Source: an uncultured Litoreibacter sp.
GTDB taxonomy: Bacteria > Pseudomonadota > Alphaproteobacteria > Rhodobacterales > Rhodobacteraceae
Length of the DNA stretch: 64,000 bases
Reading direction: 5' to 3'
Assembly: GCA_947501685.1 (NCBI GenBank)
Contig: CANMWQ010000001.1
Span: 620,001 to 684,000, forward strand
The notes under the pieces were generated by a model, which saw nothing but the letters and a program-made list of their open reading frames with translations, had not been told where the DNA came from and did no database searches. Within the stretch, counting starts at the first letter, position 1. Every line of letters begins with the position of its first letter. A program made the position numbers and the translations under genes. Positions 9,162 through 17,350 of the stretch are shown here, one piece after another.

Positions 9162-10304
9162 TCAGAGGAGGGTATGTTTAACGTCGCTCAGCGTTTTCGT
9201 GCCAAGCTGGCCCATATTGGCGGCGAGATCTTTGGCGAGGATATCCGCCATATGGGCAGCACCTTTCGGTCCCAACGCCCCAAGCGCGTAATGCCAAGGG
9301 CGGCCCAGCATGATGAAATCCGCGCCAAGCGCAATGCCGCGCAAAATGTCGAGGCCGGTTTCAAAACCGCTATCGACGATCAGCGGCAAGGACGTAGCCT
9401 GTTTGATTGCAGGCAGGGTTTCGATTGTCGCAGGCCCTCCGTCAAATTGGCGGCCCGCATGGTTTGACACCCAAAGCGCGTCGACGCCTTCTTTTTCAAG
9501 CGCTTGCGCATCCTCGGGGCGGGAAATCCCTTTGACGATCAACGCCCCGTCCCATTCGGCGCGCAGCTTGCGCACGTAATCCCAATCCGGCGAGGTTCGG
9601 AGCAGGTAGCCTACATGCGCCGTCGAAGACCGCATGGTTTTGTCGAGCTGCACCTTTTCGGCATAGCCATCCATCATCTTCATGCGTGGCATGCCGGTTT
9701 TGCGGATGCCGTTGAGCCAGACCGGGCAAAGTGCTGCCTGCAGCGCCAGCCTTGGCGTCAGCTTTGGCGGCTGGGTCAATCCGCCTCGGGTCTGGCGCTC
9801 TCGCCTGCTGGCCACGGGCACGTCGACGGTCATGATCAGCGTGGTGAACCCAGCCCCCTTGGCGCGGGCCATCATATCGAGGCGGATCTCCGTGTCGCGC
9901 GGCGGGTACATTTGAAACCAGGCATGCTCCCCAAGATGCGGGGCCACATCCTCCGGCGTTTGGGTGGCGACGGTGGACATGGAATAGGGGATGTTCAGCT
10001 GCGCGCCTGCTTGTGCCAGCATCTGTTCCGCCCCCGGCCAGATCAGCCCGGACATGCCCACGGGTGCGATGCCAAAGGGCAGATCAAAGCGCTGCCCCAG
10101 AAAGCTGCGGCTCACATCTGGCGTGAACTCGCCATGCAGGACCGAGGGGCGAAACAGCACCTCGTCCAGCTTGTCGCGGTTGCGCTGCAAGGTGCGCTCA
10201 TTGCCGGTGGCGCTGTCGAGATACTCCCACACAAAATGCGGGATACGTTTGCGCGCGGCGCGGCGCAGGTCGGAAATGGCGGGGTATTTGGCGTGAAAAT
10301 CCAT
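9162..10304 (-). CDS. lldD: FMN-dependent alpha-hydroxy-acid oxidase / L-lactate dehydrogenase
   Basis: MDFHAKYPAISDLRRAARKRIPHFVWEYLDSATGNE; SNHAGRQFDGGPATIETLP active-site motif. Confidence 0.85.
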   Translation of the reverse strand: MDFHAKYPAISDLRRAARKRIPHFVWEYLDSATGNERTLQRNRDKLDEVLFRPSVLHGEFTPDVSRSFLGQRFDLPFGIAPVGMSGLIWPGAEQMLAQAGAQLNIPYSMSTVATQTPEDVAPHLGEHAWFQMYPPRDTEIRLDMMARAKGAGFTTLIMTVDVPVASRRERQTRGGLTQPPKLTPRLALQAALCPVWLNGIRKTGMPRMKMMDGYAEKVQLDKTMRSSTAHVGYLLRTSPDWDYVRKLRAEWDGALIVKGISRPEDAQALEKEGVDALWVSNHAGRQFDGGPATIETLPAIKQATSLPLIVDSGFETGLDILRGIALGADFIMLGRPWHYALGALGPKGAAHMADILAKDLAANMGQLGTKTLSDVKHTLL

Positions 10305-10409
10305 GGCGTATCTTTGTCCGGGCAATCGAAACGCTTGTCCAGAGAAAGCTGTGGAACATATATAGAACACCTCTTTCCCTGCGGCGGGCTTGGCGCTATC
10401 TTGGCCGCC

Positions 10410-12809
10410 ATGAGCCAATCAGATGATTTCGACGCCTTCGAGGCCGCTTCCTCCGTCCCGCTGTCACAGCGCGCTTTTGGGGCGGCTGTGGCCTCCCGCG
10501 CGGCCCCGTATCTTGAGGGTCTGAACCCCGCGCAACGCGCCGCCGTGGAAACGCTGGACGGCCCCGTATTGATGCTGGCCGGCGCAGGCACCGGTAAAAC
10601 CCGCGCGTTGACGGCGCGGATCGCGCATTTGCTGACCACCGGGTCTGCGCGGCCCAATGAAATTCTGGCGGTGACCTTTACCAACAAAGCCGCCCGCGAG
10701 ATGAAAAACCGCGTCGGCAAATTGCTGGGCGAGCAGGTGGAGGGCGTGCCGTGGCTGGGCACGTTCCACTCCATCTGCGTGAAGCTCTTGCGCCGTCATG
10801 CCGAACTGGTGGGGCTGAAATCGAACTTCACCATTCTGGACACGGACGACCAGCTGCGGCTTTTGAAGCAATTGATCGCCGCCGAGGGCATTGACGACAA
10901 GCGCTGGCCCGCGCGGCAATTGGCCGGGCTGATTGACCAGTGGAAGAACCGCGCCTGGACGCCGCAAGCGCTGCCCGCCTCAGAGCATGGGGCCTATAAC
11001 AACCGGGGCGGCGAGTTTTACGACGCCTACCAGCAACGGCTGAAAACCCTGAACGCCGTCGATTTTGGCGACTTGCTGCTGCACATGGTGACGATCTTTC
11101 AAAATCACGACGACGTGCTGAAACAGTATCAGCGCTGGTTCAAGTACATCCTTGTGGACGAGTACCAAGATACCAACGTCGCGCAATATATGTGGCTGCG
11201 GCTTTTGGCCGCCGGGCACCGCAATATTTGCTGTGTGGGTGATGATGATCAGTCGATTTATGGCTGGCGTGGCGCAGAGGTGGGCAACATTTTGCGCTTC
11301 GAATCCGACTTTGAGGGCGCCAAAATTGTCAAATTGGAACAAAACTACCGTTCAACGGAGCATATTCTGGCCGCCGCCGCTGGCGTGATCGCGGCCAACA
11401 AAGGGCGGCTTGGAAAGACGCTGTTTACCGAAAGCGAGGGCGGCGAAAAGGTGCGTCTCATCGGCCATTGGGACGGTGACGAGGAGGCCCGCTGGATCGG
11501 CGACGAGATTGAGGCCATGCAGAGCGGCACGCGCGGAATGGGGCCAAAATCGCTCAACGACATGGCCATTCTGGTCCGCGCCTCGCATCAGATGCGCGCC
11601 TTTGAGGATCGCTTTCTGACCATTGGTCTGCCCTACCGCGTCATCGGCGGGCCGCGCTTTTATGAGCGGCTCGAAATTCGCGACGCCATGGCCTATTTCC
11701 GCCTCGCCGTCAGCCCTGAGGATGATCTGGCGTTCGAGCGGATCGTCAACACGCCCAAACGCGGGCTGGGAGACAAGGCGCAGCAAAAAATTCAGGTCTC
11801 TGCACGGGCCAACGGGGTCTCCTTGCATGAGGGTGCGCGGCTGCTTCTGATGTCAAACGGGCTCGGCGGCAAGGGCGCGGTTGAGCTGCAAAAGCTGGTC
11901 GATGGCATTGATCGGTGGTCCGCACAGGTGCGCGGGGAGGCGGACACCCATATCGAGCTGGCGGAGATGATGCTGGAGGAGTCCGGCTATACCGAGATGT
12001 GGCAAAACGACAAAACCCCCGACGCGCCGGGGCGGCTGGACAACCTCAAAGAGCTGATCAAGGCCCTTGAAGGCTTTGAAAACCTGCAAGGTTTTCTGGA
12101 GCATATCAGCCTTGTCATGGACAATGACACAGAAGCCGCGGGGGAGCAGGTCTCTATCATGACCTTGCACGGGGCCAAGGGGCTGGAATTTCCCGCCGTG
12201 TTCCTGCCGGGCTGGGAGGACGGGCTGTTCCCCTCGCAACGCTCCATGGATGAAAGCGGGCTGAAGGGCCTCGAGGAGGAACGCAGGCTCGCCTATGTCG
12301 GCATCACGCGGGCCGAAGAGGTTTGCACGATTTCTTTTGCAGGCAACCGCAGGGTCTACGGCCAATGGCAGTCGCAACTGCCTTCGCGCTTTATTGACGA
12401 GCTGCCAGAGGCGCATGTGGAAATTCTCACGCCGCCGGGGCTTTATGGCCATCAGGGCGGGATGATGGCGCAGGCCAGCCCTGATTTGCAGGCCCTGTCG
12501 GAGAGCGATTTGCACGACAAGGCGGCCTCGGCCAACGTCTATAACTCCCCCGGCTGGCGGCGCTTGCAGGAGCGTCAGGGTCAACGTGGCATGGGCCAGC
12601 CGCGTGAAAGCAAGAACATGGTGATCGACGCGCAGGCGGTCTCCAGCTTCACCACCGGGGAGCGGGTGTTTCACCAGAAATTCGGCTATGGCACGGTGGA
12701 TGCCATCGAAGGCGACAAGCTGGACATCGCCTTTGACAAAGCTGGCACCAAGAAGGTGGTTGGCAAGTTTCTGGTCGCCGCAGACAGCGCGGGGGATGTG
12801 CCGTTTTGA
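10410..12809 (+). CDS. ATP-dependent DNA helicase, UvrD/PcrA family
   Basis: LNPAQRAAVETLDGPVLMLAGAGTGKT, DEYQDTN, GDDDQSIYGWRGA, QNYRST, TLHGAKGLEF motifs; ORF 5' extension to 9504 rejected. Confidence 0.93.
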   Translation: MSQSDDFDAFEAASSVPLSQRAFGAAVASRAAPYLEGLNPAQRAAVETLDGPVLMLAGAGTGKTRALTARIAHLLTTGSARPNEILAVTFTNKAAREMKNRVGKLLGEQVEGVPWLGTFHSICVKLLRRHAELVGLKSNFTILDTDDQLRLLKQLIAAEGIDDKRWPARQLAGLIDQWKNRAWTPQALPASEHGAYNNRGGEFYDAYQQRLKTLNAVDFGDLLLHMVTIFQNHDDVLKQYQRWFKYILVDEYQDTNVAQYMWLRLLAAGHRNICCVGDDDQSIYGWRGAEVGNILRFESDFEGAKIVKLEQNYRSTEHILAAAAGVIAANKGRLGKTLFTESEGGEKVRLIGHWDGDEEARWIGDEIEAMQSGTRGMGPKSLNDMAILVRASHQMRAFEDRFLTIGLPYRVIGGPRFYERLEIRDAMAYFRLAVSPEDDLAFERIVNTPKRGLGDKAQQKIQVSARANGVSLHEGARLLLMSNGLGGKGAVELQKLVDGIDRWSAQVRGEADTHIELAEMMLEESGYTEMWQNDKTPDAPGRLDNLKELIKALEGFENLQGFLEHISLVMDNDTEAAGEQVSIMTLHGAKGLEFPAVFLPGWEDGLFPSQRSMDESGLKGLEEERRLAYVGITRAEEVCTISFAGNRRVYGQWQSQLPSRFIDELPEAHVEILTPPGLYGHQGGMMAQASPDLQALSESDLHDKAASANVYNSPGWRRLQERQGQRGMGQPRESKNMVIDAQAVSSFTTGERVFHQKFGYGTVDAIEGDKLDIAFDKAGTKKVVGKFLVAADSAGDVPF

Positions 12810-13270
12810 CCTATCACGTGACAAAATCACAAAAACTGAGCCTGCTTTTTTTGCGTGTCGCCACCGGGTTCTTGCTGATCTGGATCGGGCTCCGGCGGAT
12901 CGTCAACGGCTCCGCCCCGGGCGCGTTGCGCGACCTTGTGGAGCTGGGAGACGCCGCGACAAATGCGCTGGGTTACGCCGCGGGCGGCATTCAGCTGGCC
13001 ATCGGGGTTTTCTGCGTCATTGGCCTGTGGCGACGCGTGGTGTTGCCGCTGCAAGCGCTGATCCACGGGTTCACGGCGGCCAGCGTCTGGTGGGCGATCA
13101 TCGACCCCTATCGCTGGTATATCTCAGGCGTAGACCGGATCGTGTTCAACAGCCACGTCTTCTACCCCACGATCATCACTTTCGCCGCCTGCCTGCTGCT
13201 GATCGCGTTTCGGCGCATGGATCATTTCAGCGTGGACCACATGCGGGCTCAGCCCGACAGCACCGGGTAG
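12806..13270 (+). CDS. Small membrane protein, DoxX-like
   Basis: Several hydrophobic helices; TTG start overlapping helicase stop. Confidence 0.5.
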   Translation: MTYHVTKSQKLSLLFLRVATGFLLIWIGLRRIVNGSAPGALRDLVELGDAATNALGYAAGGIQLAIGVFCVIGLWRRVVLPLQALIHGFTAASVWWAIIDPYRWYISGVDRIVFNSHVFYPTIITFAACLLLIAFRRMDHFSVDHMRAQPDSTG

Positions 13271-13842
13271 AGCGAGGCTACGAGCAGCGCGGCCATCAGC
13301 CAGTTGAAGGCGCGCAGCCGTGCCGGATTGGTCAAAATACGCCGCAATTGCAGTCCCATGAGAGCCCAAATGCTGATCGACGGCCCGTTCACCACCCCAA
13401 AGATCAGCGCAACCAGTCCCGCCGCCCAGACCGAGCTGCCAAGGCTGTAGACCGTCACCGCCGTCAGCGCCATCGCCCAGGCCTTCGGGTTCACCCATTG
13501 AAAGGCGGCCGCCTGCAAAAAGGTCATTGGCGTGCCCGCGGCCTCGCCCTTTTTGGGGGGTGCCGCATTGGCGATCTTCCAGGCAAGCCAGCACATATAG
13601 ACCACGCTCACCACTTTGAGCACGTTATGCAGGGCAGGGTAGGTCTCGAAGATCTGGGCCAGACCGAGCCCCACTAGAAACACCATCAGCATGAATCCCA
13701 GCGAGATCCCCAGCATATGCGGGATGGACCGCCAGAACCCAAAATTCGCGCCTGACGCCATCACCATCAGGTTGTTGGGCCCCGGTGTGATTGAGGAGAC
13801 GAAGGCAAAGCCGGTCAGGCCAATGAGAATCTCGGTATTCAT
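13249..13842 (-). CDS. LysE family translocator
   Basis: MNTEILIGLTGFAFVSSITPGPNNLMVMASG. Confidence 0.9.
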   Translation of the reverse strand: MNTEILIGLTGFAFVSSITPGPNNLMVMASGANFGFWRSIPHMLGISLGFMLMVFLVGLGLAQIFETYPALHNVLKVVSVVYMCWLAWKIANAAPPKKGEAAGTPMTFLQAAAFQWVNPKAWAMALTAVTVYSLGSSVWAAGLVALIFGVVNGPSISIWALMGLQLRRILTNPARLRAFNWLMAALLVASLYPVLSG

Positions 13843-13924
13843 ACACGCAACCCTAGGCCGCATGAGCCGCATCTAAATTGCGTTCTTGCGCGCGCCTGTC
13901 AAAAAATTGCAACTTGGCGGCGTC

Positions 13925-14368
13925 ATGGATCAGATAAACGAAAAAATATTGCAAGAACTGTCGCGCGACGGGCGGCTCAGCAACCTTGAGCTGTCGGAGC
14001 GCGTCGGCCTGTCGCCCTCCGCCTGTTTGCGGCGCGTGCAGGAACTGGAGCGGCGCGGGGTCATCAAAGGCTACCGCGCGGTGCTGGACCGCGACAAAAT
14101 GGGCGCGGGCTTTGTGGCCTATATCGCGGTGGGGCTGTCGGATCATTCCAAGGCCAGCCAGGAGGCGTTCGAGCGCTCCATCGGGCGGGCCAGCGAGGTG
14201 CGCGAATGCCATAACATCACCGGAACCGTGGAATATATGCTGCGCGTCGAATGCGCAGACTTGCCCAGCTATAAGCATTTTCACACTGAAATTCTGGGCG
14301 TCCTGCCACAGGTCAGCGCGATCACCAGCTATATTGTAATGGGGTCTCCCAAGGACGAGCGGGCGTAG
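13925..14368 (+). CDS. Lrp/AsnC family transcriptional regulator
   Basis: MDQINEKILQELSRDGRLSNLELSERVGLSPSACLRRVQELERRGVIKGY. Confidence 0.92.
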   Translation: MDQINEKILQELSRDGRLSNLELSERVGLSPSACLRRVQELERRGVIKGYRAVLDRDKMGAGFVAYIAVGLSDHSKASQEAFERSIGRASEVRECHNITGTVEYMLRVECADLPSYKHFHTEILGVLPQVSAITSYIVMGSPKDERA

Positions 14369-14372
14369 GGGC

Positions 14373-14458
14373 GAAAAAAAACGGTGACACCGGGAGGAGG
14401 TGCCACCGTCTCTTATCAGTACGGTCCATCCACAAGGGAGGAGGAGGGTTGGACCGTA
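14373..14458 (-). ncRNA. Cuckoo/CcsR-like sRNA: two hairpins with CCUCCUCCC-type loops, the second a terminator with U8
   Basis: Minus strand: stem TACGGTCCA/TGGACCGTA (420-428/450-458) with loop containing CCCUCCUCCUCCC; stem CGGTGnCACC/GGTGnCACCG (382-391/399-408) with UCCUCCC loop, followed by U8. Confidence 0.75.
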
Positions 14459-14459
14459 G

Positions 14460-14545
14460 GGTGCGACGCGCTCTGGGAGGAGGATGAGCGTGCCGCGATA
14501 TTGCGCCGGGCCATCAATCGGGAGGAAATCGGGCCGGGCGCAAAT
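14460..14545 (-). ncRNA. Second candidate cuckoo/CcsR-like hairpin pair, proximal to DUF1127 gene
   Basis: Minus strand: hairpin 503-512/532-541 (9/10 paired) with UUUCCUCCC loop; hairpin CGCTC/GAGCG (469-473/486-490) with CAUCCUCCUCCCA loop. Confidence 0.6.
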
Positions 14546-14548
14546 CTC

Positions 14549-14755
14549 TTAATTCAGATACGCAGCCTCATAGGCGATGCGTTTGATCTCGCTGCGGTGA
14601 ATGCCCAGATCGGCCAGTTCGCGGCCAGACAGGTTGTTCAGCTCTTCAACGGTGCTGCGGTATACTTTCCGACGTGTCGCACGATCCAGCACATCGGCAA
14701 TGACTGCGCGGACACGGTCAGCGAAGCCGTTTTGTGTTGCGGAGATGTAAGCCAT
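14549..14755 (-). CDS. DUF1127 small protein, CcaF1-like candidate
   Basis: 68 aa MAYISATQNGFADRVRAVIADVLDRATRRKVYRSTVEELNNLSGRELADLGIHRSEIKRIAYEAAYLN; DUF1127 signature LxxLsdreLaDLGIxRxeI. Confidence 0.88.
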   Translation of the reverse strand: MAYISATQNGFADRVRAVIADVLDRATRRKVYRSTVEELNNLSGRELADLGIHRSEIKRIAYEAAYLN

Positions 14756-14827
14756 ATTACTTTCCTTTGCTTCGGTTAAGCGGTTCGGGCTGTCCCGGAG
14801 GCCGCGGTGTTCTCTTCTGTTGTGATC

Positions 14828-14857
14828 AATATGTAGGAAGATGCTGCGCTGCCGCAA
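14828..14857 (-). promoter_or_regulatory. Candidate promoter of the DUF1127/sRNA unit: TTGCGG-N18-CATATT
   Basis: Read on minus strand about 75-100 nt upstream of the DUF1127 start. Confidence 0.35.
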
Positions 14858-14977
14858 TAGCTCTTTGATCAATGCTGCTATGCAGCAATTGCATGGCTTA
14901 AGTCTTTGTTTTTTATGGTTAACCCAAGGGCAATTTCCTGCCAAATTGCCTCAATTCTGAGCGGGATACGAACATTT

Positions 14978-14993
14978 GTGACGTTTACGTCAC
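14978..14993. promoter_or_regulatory. Perfect palindrome GTGACGT-TT-ACGTCAC, candidate operator
   Basis: 7-bp perfect inverted repeat in the DUF1127/mrp divergent intergenic region. Confidence 0.5.
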
Positions 14994-15104
14994 CCTGTCG
15001 CCCTTGAATTAAAGCCCTTTCGCCTGCGCAAAGCGCCGCACGGGGTTGTCCTTGGGCAAGATGGTCTTCAATTAGGCAGGACCAGAACAAAGCGAGGCGC
15101 GCGC

Positions 15105-16211
15105 ATGACCCCGACACAAGAGCAGATTTTGGCGGCCCTGAGCAGTTTGGGCCTGCCGGATGGCGGAAACCTTGTCTCGCGCGACATGATCCGGGCACTC
15201 TCCATTGACGGCGGTACAGTGCGCTTTGTGATTGAAGTCTCGCCTGACCTGGCCCCGAAATTCACAGGTGTGCGCGACGCAGCGCAAGCCATCGTCAGCC
15301 GCGTGGAGGGGGTCGAGAGCGTCTCAGCCGTGCTGACAGCTCACGGGCCCGCCGCCAAACCTGCCGCCAAACCGAGCGCGCCCCCGCCGGATCTGGACGG
15401 TGCCAAGCCTGCGCTTAAGATTGGCGGCCACCCAACTCCGCAAGCCGAGGCCACCAAACCCTCCGGCGTGGACCGCATCGTGGCCATTGCCTCTGGCAAG
15501 GGCGGGGTGGGCAAATCCACCTTGTCCTCCAACCTCGCCGTGGCGCTGGCCAAACAGGGCCGCAAGGTCGGGCTTCTGGATGCCGATATATATGGGCCGT
15601 CCCAGCCCCGCATGATGGGCGTGTCCGAGCGCCCGAAATCCCCGGACGGTAAAACCATCATCCCGCTGACTGCCCATGGCGTCACCATGATGAGCATCGG
15701 CTTGATGATGGACCCCGACAAGGCGGTGGTCTGGCGCGGCCCCATGCTGATGGGCGCGCTGCAACAGATGATGGGGCAGGTGGAGTGGGGCGAGCTCGAT
15801 ATCCTGCTGGTCGATTTGCCGCCCGGCACGGGCGACGTGCAACTGACGCTCTGCACAAAGACGCAGCTGACCGGGGCCATTGTGGTCTCCACCCCGCAGG
15901 ACGTCGCCCTTCTGGACGCGCGCAAGGCGCTCGACATGTTCAGGACGCTGCACACCCCGGTTCTGGGCCTCGTCGAGAACATGTCTCACTATATATGTCC
16001 GACCTGCGGCACGCAGGCGCATATCTTTGGCCATGGCGGCGTCGCCGCTGAGGCCAAGACGCTGGGTCTGCCTTTCTTGGGTGAAATCCCGCTTGAGCTG
16101 GACATCCGGCTGGCAGGCGACAGCGGCACGCCGATTGCGGCGGGGCAAAGCGCTGTGGCGCAGGCCTATGCCGATTTGGCCCAGCGGCTGGTCGATGGCG
16201 GCATGGCCTAA
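15105..16211 (+). CDS. mrp: Mrp/NBP35-family Fe-S cluster carrier ATPase (ApbC)
   Basis: [26 protein letters not shown]-loop; CPTCG C-terminal motif. Confidence 0.95.
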   Translation: MTPTQEQILAALSSLGLPDGGNLVSRDMIRALSIDGGTVRFVIEVSPDLAPKFTGVRDAAQAIVSRVEGVESVSAVLTAHGPAAKPAAKPSAPPPDLDGAKPALKIGGHPTPQAEATKPSGVDRIVAIASGKGGVGKSTLSSNLAVALAKQGRKVGLLDADIYGPSQPRMMGVSERPKSPDGKTIIPLTAHGVTMMSIGLMMDPDKAVVWRGPMLMGALQQMMGQVEWGELDILLVDLPPGTGDVQLTLCTKTQLTGAIVVSTPQDVALLDARKALDMFRTLHTPVLGLVENMSHYICPTCGTQAHIFGHGGVAAEAKTLGLPFLGEIPLELDIRLAGDSGTPIAAGQSAVAQAYADLAQRLVDGGMA

Positions 16212-16286
16212 GCGCGCTTTCCCTCTCTATAGAGTAGGTGATCCACCGCCGCCGATAGGTGCGCGGGCAGGCGGGGTTTGGCCCGC

Positions 16287-16311
16287 TTAACCACAGCTTT
16301 CCTGTGGATAA
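16287..16311. promoter_or_regulatory. Inverted pair of DnaA-box-like 9-mers (TTAACCACA ... TGTGGATAA)
   Basis: TGTGGATAA at 16303-16311 is the perfect reverse complement of TTATCCACA; TTAACCACA at 16287-16295 has one mismatch. Confidence 0.5.
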
Positions 16312-16321
16312 CTTGATCTGC

Positions 16322-16413
16322 GAATCAAAATGACTCAAAAAGAGGTGATTCGTTGGGCCGGGATGGTCTGGCCCCATCGAAAATATCCGCTGGTCAGGGA
16401 AAATTTGGGATTC
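16322..16413. promoter_or_regulatory. Cluster of four GANTC (CcrM) sites
   Basis: GAATC 16322, GACTC 16332, GATTC 16347, GATTC 16409. Confidence 0.6.
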
Positions 16414-16429
16414 CATGGGAATTTATGTG
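16396..16429 (+). promoter_or_regulatory. MraZ-box-like array A: four 10-bp-phased (A/T)GGG units on + strand
   Basis: AGGG 16396, TGGG 16406, TGGG 16416, TGTG 16426. Confidence 0.6.
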
Positions 16430-16514
16430 AAAAAAGTTCAACACAATATCTAGTGGAGGGCGGGTGCGCCAACCGCAACCACGGCCACAAATCTCTCATT
16501 TCCGTGAACAAGTT

Positions 16515-16568
16515 CCCATTGTTACCCATCTAGGCCCATAAATTTCCATTGCTTCCCATATTTCCCCG
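16515..16568 (-). promoter_or_regulatory. MraZ-box-like array B: six 10-bp-phased TGGG-type units on minus strand
   Basis: CCCA at 16515, 16525, 16535, 16555; TCCA at 16545; CCCG at 16565 (TGGG/TGGA/CGGG on minus). Confidence 0.7.
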
Positions 16569-16582
16569 TGTCACAACAGTTT

Positions 16583-16788
16583 CACGGAGAGAGCGGGCTA
16601 ACAAAAAACAAGGGGCACTTAAGAACCCCAAAGGCGACCGAAAAGGTTTCATACAGGCGCCCATTCTCTCCGAACGACGACGGCCCCTGCGCGAGCAGAC
16701 ATCCCCCCAGGTGGCGCGGGACCGTCCTTCCCCAAGCGGGAAACATACGGCGAGTTGATCAGTGGCAGCAGATCAACTCGCCGTTTTT
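16583..16788 (+). ncRNA. UpsM-like 5'-leader RNA of the dcw cluster (5' end approximate)
   Basis: Leader between MraZ boxes and mraZ; long-range stem CGGAGAGA (16585)/TCTCTCCG (16665); ends in perfect terminator. Position matches UpsM of Rhodobacter sphaeroides. Confidence 0.6.
16748..16788 (+). terminator. Rho-independent terminator just upstream of mraZ
   Basis: Perfect 13-bp stem CGGCGAGTTGATC/GATCAACTCGCCG, 10-nt loop, TTTTT. Confidence 0.9.
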
Positions 16789-16835
16789 CATTCAAAACAA
16801 GCTGGGCGGGAGACGAACATAAGGGGTCACATCTC

Positions 16836-17348
16836 GTGGCACAAAGGTTCAGAGGCGAAAGCGTCCACAAGGTGGACAGCAAGGGCAGGGTGTCCATCCC
16901 GGCCCTGTTTCGCCGTGTGCTTGAAGCCGCCGACCCCGAATGGACCTCCGGATTGCAGCCCAATGTCGTGATCGTCTATGGCGGCGCGAGCCAGAAATAC
17001 CTCGATTGCTATACAGTCGACGCGATGGACGAGGTGGACGCCAAGATCTCGGCCTTGCCGCGCGGCTCCAAACGCCGCCGCGCGATGGAACGCATCTTTA
17101 ACGGTCAGACCTTGCCCACCCAGACCGATGACACAGGCCGTTTGGTCCTGCCTGCCCATTTGCGCGAAAAGGTCGGCATCACCGACAAAGCCTATTTCAG
17201 CGCCTCCGGCGACACGTTCCAAATCTGGGAGCCCACCGCCTTCGAGGCCCGTGACGCCGCAATCGAAGAGTTCATCGCCATGGAAGGGGAGGATTTCGAC
17301 CCGCTCACTTGGCTCGATGAAGACCCGTTCCGGCCCGCAGGAGAGTAG
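16836..17348 (+). CDS. mraZ: Transcriptional regulator / division protein MraZ
   Basis: [25 protein letters not shown] start; heads dcw cluster. Confidence 0.93.
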   Translation: MAQRFRGESVHKVDSKGRVSIPALFRRVLEAADPEWTSGLQPNVVIVYGGASQKYLDCYTVDAMDEVDAKISALPRGSKRRRAMERIFNGQTLPTQTDDTGRLVLPAHLREKVGITDKAYFSASGDTFQIWEPTAFEARDAAIEEFIAMEGEDFDPLTWLDEDPFRPAGE

Positions 17349-17350
17349 CC

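Noticed and set aside
9504-10409. 5' extension of the UvrD/PcrA helicase ORF
   Set aside because: Overlaps lldD antisense; helicase similarity starts at MSQSDDFDAFEAA (10410)
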